Of a DNA stretch of 64,000 nucleotides, positions 31,374 to 40,732 are shown piece after piece. The first letter of the stretch is position 1. Every line of letters starts with the position of its first letter. The position numbers and the translations under genes are program-made. The notes below the pieces were generated by a model. It had not been told where the DNA came from, searched no databases, and saw only the letters and a list, made by a program, of their open reading frames with translations. Source of the DNA: Melioribacter sp051488665 (GTDB lineage: Bacteria; Bacteroidota; Ignavibacteria; Ignavibacteriales; Melioribacteraceae); contig NZ_JBPSEG010000001.1 of the NCBI RefSeq assembly GCF_051488665.1, positions 124,001 to 188,000 of the forward strand, read 5' to 3'.

Positions 31374-33386
31374 TTATCTGATAAGATTCGTGATTTCCTG
31401 GAGAAGATTATCGGCAGTGGTAATAACACGGGCATTTGCCTGGAAGCCGCGCTGCGAGATTATCATTTTTGTAAATTCTTCCGACAGATCGACGTTAGAT
31501 TGTTCGAGAGCGCCGGACTGAATTGTAGTAACGGAATTTTCTCCGGGAGTGTCAATACGCGGGTCGCCGCTGTTAGCAGCCACATTGTACATATTATCTC
31601 CAACGCTCACAAGTGCGTTTAGATTCTTGAACGTAGCCACCATTATCTGAGCTAATGTTCTCGAATTTCCGTTGGAGAAAATACCGATAATATTTCCGTA
31701 CTGGTCGATGTTGAGATTCGATAATGCAGCCGAAGCGGATCCGTTTTGCGAAAGAGCTGCAATTTGCGATGTAAGGTTAGTTTGAGTAACGCCTGCGGTG
31801 CCGCTTCCGAAGTCAATGTCGATAATCTGAGCTTCAGCGCCGCTTGCCGGCGTAAACGTTACTTTTGGAATCGGAGGAGACGACGTAACCTGGCTGCCGG
31901 CTTGCCAAACGCTCTGAATCTGCCCGTTCGGATCGAAATAAATTTCTCCGTAGGCATTAGGACTCAAAGAACCGCTGGTCGAGGGAAGAGAAACGCTCCA
32001 GCTCCAACGGTTATTATCAACGTGCTCGAATTTAACCGACAATGTATGCGGATTACCCAAAGAATCGAAAATTGTAACTGCGCCGAGAACGGGTTCGGGT
32101 ACTTCCGCTTTGTCTATCCTGGTTACTACATTGCTGTCGGCTATTAAATTGCTTAAAGAAGAAAAGTTCAGTTTATAATCAATTTTTTCAGTTGCATCCT
32201 GGATAATTATTTGGTCGTTAGTACACACTCCTGTTAATGCATCGAAGGTAAGCGACTGATTGCCTGTAATCGGGGTTCCGAGAGGATTTCCCGCATCATC
32301 TCTTATTTCATAGTAATATGTCCAGTTGCCGCTTGTATCTTGTTCATACCGGTTCCATAACTGGTATTCTTTTCCGTCTTTATTATATATTTTGTTGATG
32401 TTAAACGATGAGGAAGATAAAGATATTTCATCGATGATAGTAGGACTGGCGCCCAAAGTTAACTCTGACATGTCTATGATAAAATTAAGGTCGGCGCCGT
32501 CAGTAATACTAACCACATCTGCGCCATCAAAATTCACTTGCGTCGGACCCTGTTCTGAGCCTCCATCAATTTTATAATACAATTGCCCATTTGAATCGTC
32601 ATATTCAAATCGATAATCAAAGGTATATGAATTATTCTGGTTGTCATAAACTGTTTTTTGTTGAAAATCCGTGTTATCAGGCCCGGGATAGAGAGTAGAA
32701 CTGCTATCAATATTCCCTTTTAATTTTAGTGTAGTTGTAGGTGTCGTTGTTGCTGGAACTGGGAAATATTGCGTGCCAGAAGGGGTTTCTTTTTTAAGGT
32801 TGCCTACTAATTCTACAATGTCTGTCCTTATGGTAGTAGAACTGCTTTGCAAGTTACCGCCCCAAGAAACTTCAGTTGTTTTTACAGCGGGAAGTCGCAG
32901 ATTTTTGTCAATCACTATATCCTGCAATGTTGTGCCGGCGGGTATTTCTCCCAAGCCGTTGGCAATCTTGCCCTGAACTACGGCTCCGTTTTGAGGATTG
33001 ACCAGTTTACCGTCGGCGTCGAAAATAAACGCTCCGGCTCTGGAATAAAATTGCTGCCCATTGCTTTTCAGGATAAATAGCCCTTGTCCCTGGAGAGCAA
33101 GGTCGGTCGTAATTCCCGTTCTTTCGAATGTGCCTTGATTCCAATTACGGTCGATCGAATTGATTTTCATGCCGAGACCGATCTGGAACGAATTCGTGCC
33201 GCCTGAAGTGCTGGTTGGATTAGTACCTGATTTAACAAATTGATTGAAAGTATCGCTGAATGTAACGCGCGAGCCTTTAAAGCCGATTGTGTTAACATTC
33301 GAGATATTATTACCGATTACATCCATCATCGATTGGTGATTGCGCAGACCGGAAACGCCTGCAAAGAGAGAATTAAGAAGTGCCAT
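31374..33386 (-). CDS. flgE: flagellar hook protein FlgE, enlarged
   Basis: 670 aa against about 400 in enterobacteria. N-terminal rod/hook motif SLFAGVSGLRNHQSMMDVIGNNISNVNTIGFK within residues 6-37 and C-terminal NVDLSEEFTKMIISQRGFQANARVI are canonical. The centre holds three related modules at about 245-305, 331-410 and 437-530. Each begins with a TVYDNQNN / KIYNKDGK / TIFDSLGN turn and continues with an aromatic, Asn-rich beta region; only the third is a standard FlgE D2. Codons of the first two modules are poorer in CG than the flanking DNA. It is monocistronic-like at the end of its unit: 109-bp structured leader, strong AAGGAGG ribosome site, terminator downstream. Confidence 0.94.
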   Translation of the reverse strand: MALLNSLFAGVSGLRNHQSMMDVIGNNISNVNTIGFKGSRVTFSDTFNQFVKSGTNPTSTSGGTNSFQIGLGMKINSIDRNWNQGTFERTGITTDLALQGQGLFILKSNGQQFYSRAGAFIFDADGKLVNPQNGAVVQGKIANGLGEIPAGTTLQDIVIDKNLRLPAVKTTEVSWGGNLQSSSTTIRTDIVELVGNLKKETPSGTQYFPVPATTTPTTTLKLKGNIDSSSTLYPGPDNTDFQQKTVYDNQNNSYTFDYRFEYDDSNGQLYYKIDGGSEQGPTQVNFDGADVVSITDGADLNFIIDMSELTLGASPTIIDEISLSSSSFNINKIYNKDGKEYQLWNRYEQDTSGNWTYYYEIRDDAGNPLGTPITGNQSLTFDALTGVCTNDQIIIQDATEKIDYKLNFSSLSNLIADSNVVTRIDKAEVPEPVLGAVTIFDSLGNPHTLSVKFEHVDNNRWSWSVSLPSTSGSLSPNAYGEIYFDPNGQIQSVWQAGSQVTSSPPIPKVTFTPASGAEAQIIDIDFGSGTAGVTQTNLTSQIAALSQNGSASAALSNLNIDQYGNIIGIFSNGNSRTLAQIMVATFKNLNALVSVGDNMYNVAANSGDPRIDTPGENSVTTIQSGALEQSNVDLSEEFTKMIISQRGFQANARVITTADNLLQEITNLIR

Positions 33387-33495
33387 TTTAACCTCCTTGG
33401 ACTTTTATAATTAATTATTTTTCAGTTGACCCGGCTTCAGTCAGTCCGCCGGATCCGGAGCGTCCTCGGAAGGTCCCGCTCCGAAATATTATTTT
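33387..33495 (-). promoter_or_regulatory. structured, GGA-rich leader of flgE
   Basis: 109-nt gap. On the minus strand there are two GC-rich hairpins: GGAGCG/CGCTCC (33457-33482) and CCGGC/GCCGG with loop GGACTGACTGAA (33431-33452). Six GGA trinucleotides occur, one of them in the AAGGAGG ribosome site and one in the second loop. CsrA binds GGA in loops and at ribosome sites; csrA and fliW are in this window. No U-tract follows either hairpin on this strand, so neither is an intrinsic terminator. Confidence 0.55.
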
Positions 33496-33888
33496 TTAAG
33501 CAAAAACTACGCTGTCGATATTCGTAAATACATTTTCTTCAGCGTTTTCGACCTCGATTGCCGTAACAACAGTACGGTTCGGAATATTTACAATAAAAGC
33601 CGCTTTGCGCTCGTTTGACGATAAGTCCATCAAAATTAACGAATCGCGGGCGCCTTTCGACTCTGCTTTTTCAACCGCATTCTGAATTTTTGTTAAATCT
33701 TCCTCGCCCAACTGTATATTCCTCGATTCGAGGCGCTTCAGGGCGTGATTGGAAAATTTAACCTTTTCGAGTTCCTGCTGAAAAATCGAATCGAACGAGG
33801 CTTTAACAGGATCACGGCTGTTCCTGACCGCAGTGTTGTTCCCGACTATCGGAACAAAAGGAACAGAAACACCGTTAATTTCTGCCAT
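33496..33888 (-). CDS. flagellar operon protein, TIGR02530-like
   Basis: 130 aa. The core KFSNHALKRLESRNIQLGEEDL, followed by ARDSLILMDLSSNERKAAFIVNIPNRTVVTAI, matches my recollection of the TIGR02530 'flagellar operon protein' family found next to flgD and flgE in many bacteria. Molecular role not established. Its ATG overlaps the flgD stop by 1 bp, so it is co-translated with the hook cap. A hook-assembly accessory role is a reasonable inference. Confidence 0.82.
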   Translation of the reverse strand: MAEINGVSVPFVPIVGNNTAVRNSRDPVKASFDSIFQQELEKVKFSNHALKRLESRNIQLGEEDLTKIQNAVEKAESKGARDSLILMDLSSNERKAAFIVNIPNRTVVTAIEVENAEENVFTNIDSVVFA

Positions 33889-34574
33889 TAACTATCACCT
33901 CCTTTTTTGTTTATTATTTCGAGAATATCTCCTGCCGAATATTCCACTCCGTTAATTATTAATAATGTGCCTGATTCAGTATATTTTACTCCGTCTATCG
34001 GACCGGATTTATACTGGGTTACTTCTACTTCTTCGTTATTGTAATTGTATGCGTTCACTTCAAAAGTATAATCTCCGTCAGTTACCCGGTTGCCGTTGCC
34101 GTCTATAAAATCCCAGTCGACATAATTACTGCCTTTTTTATTCGGAGCTTCAATTGTTTTAACGAGCGTACCGTATTGGTTATAAATATTAATTTTTACC
34201 GATTTTACCCCGTCCGGAATATCGTATCCTAATGTGACCGAATCCTGACCTGCGACTTTAATCGAATCCCCTCCTATTTTTACTTCCTTCCCGATTAAAT
34301 TTGCCAGCATTGTATTGTTTATCGACTGAGTCAACAAATAATTTGCGTCTACGCTCTGTTTCAGGTAATCGTTAAGATTTGTAATTTGCTCTAGCGAGCT
34401 GAACTGCGCCAATTGCGATGCATATTCGGTGCCGTCCATGGGATTAAGCGGGTCCTGATTTTTTAATTGAGCAATCATAAGTTTTAAAAAATCGTCCTTG
34501 CCCAGTGCGCTTTTATTTGCCGATACATTGGCGTTTGTATTAACGCTTCCGCTTGAATTCACATCTGTTACCAT
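33888..34574 (-). CDS. flgD: flagellar hook cap protein FlgD
   Basis: 228 aa. The N-terminal export region ends in the signature GKDDFLKLMIAQLKNQDPLNPMDGTEYASQLAQFSSLEQ (about 25-63). The C-terminal half has the tudor/Fn3-like hook-cap fold: VKSVKINIYNQYGTLVKTI and DGNGNRVTDGDYTFEV. It scaffolds hook subunit polymerisation and is then displaced by FlgK. Ten bp after fliK. Confidence 0.95.
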   Translation of the reverse strand: MVTDVNSSGSVNTNANVSANKSALGKDDFLKLMIAQLKNQDPLNPMDGTEYASQLAQFSSLEQITNLNDYLKQSVDANYLLTQSINNTMLANLIGKEVKIGGDSIKVAGQDSVTLGYDIPDGVKSVKINIYNQYGTLVKTIEAPNKKGSNYVDWDFIDGNGNRVTDGDYTFEVNAYNYNNEEVEVTQYKSGPIDGVKYTESGTLLIINGVEYSAGDILEIINKKGGDS

Positions 34575-34584
34575 TTTCTTTCTC

Positions 34585-36720
34585 CTATACTAAAAAATCG
34601 TATGTGTTGTAACCCATCATCTTCTTTACTTCGGGAACGTCTTCGGTTTTAACGTCTGCAATCTTCCCATGGAATTTTCTTTTTGGATTAACGTATTTTG
34701 TATTTTTTTGCTCGTTATTATTCAATCCGACATTAATGCTGTTTACCTGTACGCCGTTATTCTGCAGATTGTTTTTCAACTGATCGAGATTCGACTGCAC
34801 AAATTGCTTAATCTGTTCGTTTTCGACTTCGATATGAGCGTGTAATTTATTATTTACGTAGTCGATTGATACGGTTAATTTCCCGAGCGATTCGGGTTCG
34901 AGTTTGAAACTCAGATGCTGTTTTGTGCCGTCGACGCTTTTTACTATTTCCGAAATAACTTCCGCGGCTTTAACGGTTTTGAAAGCTTCTTTCAAATTTT
35001 CGTTTTTGACGCTGCCGTTTTCAATCTTCGGTTGATTGTCGCCTGCGTTAACTCTTTCGACCTGGTTATCGGCTTTATGAATCAAATTGTCGTGCTGCTT
35101 ATTCAATTCTTTAGCGAATTGATCGTTCAGCGGTTGCTTTCTGTCGGTTTCTTTTTGTTCTTTTACCGCGGTTTCTTTTGTTTCGACATTTTGTTCTTTT
35201 TGTCGATCGAATTCTTTTTCGTCCTTGCTTAAATTAGTCTCCTTTTTCACTGCATTCGCTTCGTCTGCGTTAATGTTTGAAGAAGAATTCGATACCGTCT
35301 TCGTTTCTATTTTGTTTTCATGTCCGATTTTTACTTGAGGCGACGCCTCCGGCTTATCGATTTGAATTTTTTGTTCAACAGGCTTATCAGGGTTTTCAGA
35401 GTTAATCCAGGACTCCGTTTTATTCGATTCGACTTTTATTTCCGGAATATTTTTCTTAACCCCGTCGTTATCAGTCAAGATTTCTTTTACATTTTCGGAT
35501 AATTTTATTTTTGCGGTCGATTCTTTTTTGACGACAGGCGGATTAAATTCGGCAATTGTTCTGTTTTCTTCCGAAGTTATGATTTTTGAATAGACTTTGC
35601 CGGTCGAATCGATTTTCCTTTCTTTCGAATTGAGAACTTCCTGGATTTTATGAAATTCTTCTTTTGTCAATTCCGTATCGAGGTCTTTCAGATTCAGTTT
35701 TGAAAGGTCAATTCCCCGGATTTCATTTTTTTGCGTTGCCGGCTGGCTGTCGTTTTTTACTACCGGTTTAATTTCACCGGCTATTTTATCAGAGTTTTTA
35801 TCAGTATGAGGAGTTTGATCAATAATATCCGGACTCTCATTTAAGGATGCATTTTTATTCGCTAATAATTCGGGATTATCAATTTGCGGCTGTCTTATTT
35901 GTCCTGTTTTAATGTCGAATATTTTTTGATCGCCTTTATGAATGTGTACGATTTCAATTTTATAAAATTCCGTGTCGGCTTTTTCAAGTTCGCTGAAGCC
36001 CGGAATATTCAGCAACAGATTCTGAGACAGCGCCGGCTTCTCATCATCTTTTTCCCTATTGTCGGTTCCGCTAATCTTGTTTTCTTCATTCCCGGCTTTA
36101 TTATCTTTTTCGTTTAATTGACTTATGGCAACAGTCAATTTTTCTCCGTTTGTCGTAAAATTGAATTTAATCGCCTCTTTATTCGACATAACGGAGAACA
36201 ACTTTTTGATGTCGAGCAGCTGCCTGTCCGGATCGTCGCTTGCCTGAAGCGTATTCTTGAAATCATTCAGATAGAACAGAGAGCTTCCCGAGGCGGTGTT
36301 CGGTTGAGCGGATTCCGATTCGGAAATAATATTATTTATGCTTCCCAAAAAGGCGAGAAGATTATCCGGAGTAAGTACAAAAACTTTGGAAGATATCTTT
36401 GCGTCTTCAATGTTGACCGTGTTTGAGTTTGAAACGACGGATAATTCTTCGAGATTATTAAGACTGTTCTGGAAGCCGTCGATAACTTTGGTGTCGGTTT
36501 TTGTAACAATAAAATCTTTCAATCCTTCCAGGTTCACGAGCAGATCGTCGCCCAATTTGGAATTTGCTACGTTTAGTTCTTCTTCATAAACTTTTATGAT
36601 ATCCGCAAACAGATAATTTTTGGTTCCCTGACCTTCGGCAGCTTTGCCGTTTTGCCGGAGAGCTCCGAGTCCGAGACCGCTTAAATTATTATCTATAAAT
36701 AACGGATTGAAGTTCATCAT
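34585..36720 (-). CDS. fliK: flagellar hook-length control protein FliK, long
   Basis: 711 aa; most FliK proteins are about 400-600. Residues 1-570 are low-complexity, rich in Lys, Glu, Asn and Asp without a fold, as expected for the molecular ruler. Residues ~590-690 carry the conserved C-terminal core: HLSFKLEPESLGKLTVSIDY, KLHAHIEVENEQIKQFVQ and LQNNGVQVNSINV. It is exported during hook growth and triggers FlhB switching. The enlarged ruler may reflect the hook built from an enlarged FlgE. It overlaps the motE-like gene by 4 bp. Confidence 0.93.
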   Translation of the reverse strand: MMNFNPLFIDNNLSGLGLGALRQNGKAAEGQGTKNYLFADIIKVYEEELNVANSKLGDDLLVNLEGLKDFIVTKTDTKVIDGFQNSLNNLEELSVVSNSNTVNIEDAKISSKVFVLTPDNLLAFLGSINNIISESESAQPNTASGSSLFYLNDFKNTLQASDDPDRQLLDIKKLFSVMSNKEAIKFNFTTNGEKLTVAISQLNEKDNKAGNEENKISGTDNREKDDEKPALSQNLLLNIPGFSELEKADTEFYKIEIVHIHKGDQKIFDIKTGQIRQPQIDNPELLANKNASLNESPDIIDQTPHTDKNSDKIAGEIKPVVKNDSQPATQKNEIRGIDLSKLNLKDLDTELTKEEFHKIQEVLNSKERKIDSTGKVYSKIITSEENRTIAEFNPPVVKKESTAKIKLSENVKEILTDNDGVKKNIPEIKVESNKTESWINSENPDKPVEQKIQIDKPEASPQVKIGHENKIETKTVSNSSSNINADEANAVKKETNLSKDEKEFDRQKEQNVETKETAVKEQKETDRKQPLNDQFAKELNKQHDNLIHKADNQVERVNAGDNQPKIENGSVKNENLKEAFKTVKAAEVISEIVKSVDGTKQHLSFKLEPESLGKLTVSIDYVNNKLHAHIEVENEQIKQFVQSNLDQLKNNLQNNGVQVNSINVGLNNNEQKNTKYVNPKRKFHGKIADVKTEDVPEVKKMMGYNTYDFLV

Positions 36721-37316
36721 TGTAAACTTATTATTCTGTTTGCGATTTCAGGTTTTAATTCTGCTATTATTTCTGCTGCTTTTTTCTTTTTCATAGAAAA
36801 TATTATGTCTCTCGCTATATTATCGGAATAATTCTGAATTATTTTAGCGGCTTTTTTTGTATCCATCGCTTCGTATAGTTTTACCGTATTTTTAATCCAC
36901 TCGCGATACTTTTGTTCTTCTTCCGGAGGGGTTGTATTTTCCTGATTATCCGCTTCTTTTTGACTTTCTAAAAGTTTTTCCTTTTCGTTTTGCAATCTGC
37001 GTATTTCCGCCAGCAGCGTGTTAATGCTGTCAATCAACGAAGAAGAATCTTTAAGACTGACGGTCATCGTATCGTACGCGCCGTTATCGGAGAAATCATA
37101 AGGCTTTTTTACTTCCTTTTTATCACTCTGTCTGTTAAATTTTTCTTTATTCTTTGCCCCGGCATTTTGAGCCATTTTTGCCTTTTGAGCCTCGATTTCC
37201 GATACCGGAGTAAAGTCGAAATCGAATATATTTCTGTATGCGGTAGCGCCGTATATCATTACTACGGTAACCACAATAAACGCCAGTATAAATGATATTA
37301 TTACTTTTCCGTTCAC
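36717..37316 (-). CDS. MotE-like stator/FliK-region protein
   Basis: 199 aa: one N-terminal membrane helix (about 5-26), a charged linker and a coiled coil (about 95-125). A helical C-terminal domain follows with the MgtE-N-like repeat pattern AMDTKKAAKIIQNYSDNIARDI and MKKKKAAEIIAELKPE. This layout matches the MotE/YlxF proteins encoded between fliJ and fliK in many bacteria, for which a chaperone role towards MotC has been described. Two bp after fliJ, 4-bp overlap with fliK. Partner here is inferred. Confidence 0.82.
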   Translation of the reverse strand: MNGKVIISFILAFIVVTVVMIYGATAYRNIFDFDFTPVSEIEAQKAKMAQNAGAKNKEKFNRQSDKKEVKKPYDFSDNGAYDTMTVSLKDSSSLIDSINTLLAEIRRLQNEKEKLLESQKEADNQENTTPPEEEQKYREWIKNTVKLYEAMDTKKAAKIIQNYSDNIARDIIFSMKKKKAAEIIAELKPEIANRIISLQ

Positions 37317-37318
37317 TT

Positions 37319-37750
37319 TTATTTCCTGTTAAAATTATTTATCGCAATTTCGTCCAGATATTTCAGTTCTTTTCTGTTTGATTCGATTATAAATTCCTCG
37401 TACTTCTTTTCTTTCAATTTTTCGAGTATTCTTCTTTCCTTCGTTCTTTCTTTTAATTCTTCTTGTTTCATTTTTTTCTTATTAATTAAATCGACAATTT
37501 TACGTTCGGCTTCTTCGATTTGTTTTTCAATCAGATTGCAATGAGCTTTAACGCTTTTATATTCGAGAGCCTTTATTTTACCTTTCGAAGCCGCGTCGTT
37601 CAAATCTTTTAATCTTTTCATCAAACTTTTTTTCAATTCTTCGGCTTTATTAATTTCAAAATCAATTTCTGCTATTTCTTTTAAAACTTTTTTTTCAAGA
37701 ATATTTTTAATTCGTAAAATCGACTCGAATTTGTATTTGAAATCAGACAT
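37319..37750 (-). CDS. fliJ: flagellar export chaperone-escort FliJ
   Basis: 143 aa, nearly all coiled coil (KYKFESILRIKNILEKKVLKEI start; charged heptads to the end), typical of FliJ, which resembles the F-ATPase gamma stalk and links the FliI hexamer to FlhA. Very high Lys/Glu content. Position directly after fliI (9 bp) and before motE/fliK is standard. Confidence 0.88.
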   Translation of the reverse strand: MSDFKYKFESILRIKNILEKKVLKEIAEIDFEINKAEELKKSLMKRLKDLNDAASKGKIKALEYKSVKAHCNLIEKQIEEAERKIVDLINKKKMKQEELKERTKERRILEKLKEKKYEEFIIESNRKELKYLDEIAINNFNRK

Positions 37751-37759
37751 TCAGCTTTC

Positions 37760-39085
37760 CTAATTATAATCGATCAATTGGCGTAATTTTTCAATAGTAT
37801 CCGGATAATTTGCTTTTTCGAAAATTCCTTGTTTCAGGAAGCCGTTTAGCGCATCTATTTTGCTAATTGCAAGGTCAATTTTAGGATTGCTTCCTTTTGC
37901 GTAAGCCCCGATATTAATCAGGTCTTCCGCTTCTCGATAAGTTGCAAGAAGTTCGTTAAAAGACATAACTTTTTTATAATGCTCCGAATCGATAATATCC
38001 GGCATAACCCTGCTAACGCTCTGGAGAGTATCGATTGCAGGATAATGTCCTTTGTTTGCTAGTTTTCTGGATAATACGATATGTCCGTCGAGTATCGACC
38101 GGACGGCGTCGGCAATCGGTTCGACCATATCGTCGCCGTCTACCAGCACGGTATAAATTCCCGTAATCGACCCTTTTTCCGAATTGCCCGCTCTTTCGAG
38201 CAGTTTAGGCAATAATGCAAATACGGACGGAGTATATCCTTTTGTTGTCGGAGGTTCGCCGATTGTCAGTCCTACTTCCCTTTGAGCCATAGCAAAACGA
38301 GTTACGGAATCCATCATCAGCATTACGTTGAGTCCCTGGTCTCTGAAATACTCTGCGATAGTAGTTCCAACGTAAGCGCCTTTCATCCTGATCAAAGGCG
38401 ATTTATCGCTTGTTGCCACAACTACAACTGAGCGTTTCAATCCTTCTTCGCCCAGGTCTCTTTCGATAAACTCTCTTACTTCCCTGCCCCGTTCGCCGAT
38501 TAATGTAATTACGTTAATATCCGCGCTCGTATTCCTGGCGATCATACCGAGAGTAACGCTTTTGCCTACGCCGCTGCCGGCAAAAATTCCCATTCTTTGT
38601 CCTTTGCCGATTGTCAACAAACCGTCGATAGCCCGTATTCCGGTTTGTAAAGGAGTGGTAATTCTTTTACGCGCAAGGGGATTAGGAGCTTCCCTGTGAG
38701 CTTCGCGAAAGGCGGCGTAGTTTATTTCGCCTTTGCCGTCGATCGGATTTCCCAGTCCGTCTATTACCCTGCCAAGCAGTTCCGGACCGACTCCCACATA
38801 AAAACCTCTGCCTGTAGCTTTTATTTCGCAGGCGGGCGAAATTGCATGAACTTCGCCCAATGCTATCGACAATACTTTTCCTTCCTTGAATCCGACTACT
38901 TCCGATTTGCATATTTCATTGCCGTCTTTATCGACTATGCTGCATACTTCTCCCATGACGGCATTAGGACCGACGGAAACGATAATTAAACCGACCACAT
39001 CCACAACCCTTCCGTTGACCTTCAGCGGGTCGGTTTTCTCAATTACGCGACGGTAATCTTCAACTATGTGTTCCAGTTCGATCAT
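37760..39085 (-). CDS. fliI: flagellar export ATPase FliI
   Basis: 441 aa, full length. Walker A AGSGVGKS at 169-176, Walker B region LNVMLMMDSVTRFAMAQRE, and the catalytic Glu in LIGERGREVREF. GEPPTTKGYTPSVFALLPKLLERAGN is the conserved FliI/YscN stretch. It hydrolyses ATP to unfold and release substrates at the export gate with FliH and FliJ. It overlaps fliH by 4 bp. Confidence 0.97.
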   Translation of the reverse strand: MIELEHIVEDYRRVIEKTDPLKVNGRVVDVVGLIIVSVGPNAVMGEVCSIVDKDGNEICKSEVVGFKEGKVLSIALGEVHAISPACEIKATGRGFYVGVGPELLGRVIDGLGNPIDGKGEINYAAFREAHREAPNPLARKRITTPLQTGIRAIDGLLTIGKGQRMGIFAGSGVGKSVTLGMIARNTSADINVITLIGERGREVREFIERDLGEEGLKRSVVVVATSDKSPLIRMKGAYVGTTIAEYFRDQGLNVMLMMDSVTRFAMAQREVGLTIGEPPTTKGYTPSVFALLPKLLERAGNSEKGSITGIYTVLVDGDDMVEPIADAVRSILDGHIVLSRKLANKGHYPAIDTLQSVSRVMPDIIDSEHYKKVMSFNELLATYREAEDLINIGAYAKGSNPKIDLAISKIDALNGFLKQGIFEKANYPDTIEKLRQLIDYN

Positions 39086-39705
39086 TGATTTTTCTTATTA
39101 ATCGATTCTTCCAGTTTCAATCTGATTTCCTCGAGCTGACTCGAAATTCGCGCGTCCACATTTCCTATTTCAGTTTCCACCAGGCAGCCGCCTTTTTCGA
39201 TTCTGTCGTCCGCTTCGAATTTTATTTTATTAAACGAGCTGTTGTTCAGCAAATTTTTACTGAACTCATTGAGTTCATCCATATCCGAAGGATTAAGTTT
39301 AATAATGACTTCGTTGGCGCCGATAATTTTGGAGATAGCTTCTTTGAGATTTTCATTTATCAACGATTCGGCTTCAACTTCGCGTCGAACTATCTTTCGC
39401 GCAATTTCGACCGCAGTATTTACCACCAGCAATTCGAATGCGGTTTCATATTCTTCCATTTTTTGTTCGTATGCCGTAAGCACATGGTAAATTTCTTCGT
39501 ACTTTTGAAAAAGTTTTTCTGAATAATCTTTTTCTATTTCCATGCGAGCTTTTTTACGTCCTTCTTCAAAGCCTTTGTTATAAGCTTCTTCGATCTTTTG
39601 CTGCCCCGTTTCGAATGTATTTACTTCTTCTACAACGTGAGTTTTTGAAGAAACTTTAACTGTCGGTTTGGCTTTGCCCGCATTAATTTTAAGGACGTTA
39701 GACAT
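39082..39705 (-). CDS. fliH: flagellar export ATPase stator FliH
   Basis: 207 aa. Coiled-coil centre (AYNKGFEEGRKKARMEIEKDY start) and a C-terminal V-ATPase-E-like domain: AVEIARKIVRREVE, VIIKLNPSDMDEL, EKGGCLVETEIGNVDARI. It anchors FliI to the C-ring via FliN. It overlaps fliG by 8 bp and fliI by 4 bp. Confidence 0.93.
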   Translation of the reverse strand: MSNVLKINAGKAKPTVKVSSKTHVVEEVNTFETGQQKIEEAYNKGFEEGRKKARMEIEKDYSEKLFQKYEEIYHVLTAYEQKMEEYETAFELLVVNTAVEIARKIVRREVEAESLINENLKEAISKIIGANEVIIKLNPSDMDELNEFSKNLLNNSSFNKIKFEADDRIEKGGCLVETEIGNVDARISSQLEEIRLKLEESINKKNQ

Positions 39706-40732
39706 AAACTTCCTCCGGACCGCCTCTCATATTCAAGGATATTTCACCGGCTTCTTCGAGATTCTTTATGATATCGATAATTCTGCCCTGGGCGGTTTCG
39801 ACTTCTTTCAGTTTAACTTTGCCCATATATTGGAGTTCTTCTCTCAGCAGGTCTGCAGCGCGTTCGGACATGTTTCTGAATATTTTTTCTTTCAGCCGTT
39901 CGTCGGCAATTTTAAGCGACAGAGCCAGGTCTTTACGATCGACCTCGCGCAATATCTTCTGCAGGTCTTTATCCGATATATTGATTATTTCGTCGAAGAT
40001 GAACATCAGTCTTTTTACTTCATAAGCGGTTTCCGGGTCGATTTCCTCCATTTTATTGAGTATATCCTTGGTAAGAGTGACGTTCAATCTGTTTAAAATG
40101 CCCGCCAAACATTTGGCGCCGCCAAGTTTTCCGACCGACTGACTCATCGATAGTCCCGCAATTTCATCTACTACGTGTTCTATCTGTTTGAGCGTTTGCG
40201 GAGCAATTTTACCAAGCGTGGCTATTCGATGTGCTACGTCGATTCTCAGATCTTCGGGCAATTCTTTCAAAGCTGCGGCAGTTTGATCGGGGCTTAACTG
40301 CGAAAGGATAAGAGCCATAGTCTGAGGATGTTCTTTGCTCAGGAAGTTGATAAGTTGCGTAGGCTCTGCTTTTTTGAGTACGTCGAACCCTTTTAATGTT
40401 GTAAGCCTTTTGACTTTTTCGATAATTTCAACCGCTTTAGGGGCGCCGAAAGTTTTTTCGAGCACTGCCTGGGCATAGTCCAATCCGCCTTCGAGAACAT
40501 ATTCTCGAGCGGTAACCATGCCGTAGAATTCTTCTATAACTTTATCCGCCACCTTCGACGGTATGTTTTTAACTCTCGTAATTTCGGCGGATATTACTTC
40601 TATATCGTTCGGATCGAGATGTTTCAAGACCGCCGACGCGGCTTCCACGTTCAACGCCACCATCAGCATGGCGGCTTTTTGAACGCCGCTTACGTCTTCA
40701 AGCAATACTTCCTGTTGTTTCTCAGATTTCAT
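39698..40732 (-). CDS. fliG: flagellar motor switch protein FliG
   Basis: 344 aa, family-typical. N-domain binding FliF (GVQKAAMLMVALNVEAASAVLKHLDP), middle domain with the EHPQTMALILSQL motif near residue 130, and C-terminal torque helix (VDRKDLALSLKIADERLKEKIFRNMSERAADLLREE) with the charged residues that meet MotA. Overlaps fliF by 11 bp and fliH by 8 bp. Confidence 0.97.
   Translation of the reverse strand: MKSEKQQEVLLEDVSGVQKAAMLMVALNVEAASAVLKHLDPNDIEVISAEITRVKNIPSKVADKVIEEFYGMVTAREYVLEGGLDYAQAVLEKTFGAPKAVEIIEKVKRLTTLKGFDVLKKAEPTQLINFLSKEHPQTMALILSQLSPDQTAAALKELPEDLRIDVAHRIATLGKIAPQTLKQIEHVVDEIAGLSMSQSVGKLGGAKCLAGILNRLNVTLTKDILNKMEEIDPETAYEVKRLMFIFDEIINISDKDLQKILREVDRKDLALSLKIADERLKEKIFRNMSERAADLLREELQYMGKVKLKEVETAQGRIIDIIKNLEEAGEISLNMRGGPEEVYV

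Noticed and set aside
33431..33482. Intrinsic terminator between the TIGR02530-like gene and flgE
   Set aside because: GC hairpins without a U-tract on the transcribed strand; better explained as a leader structure.
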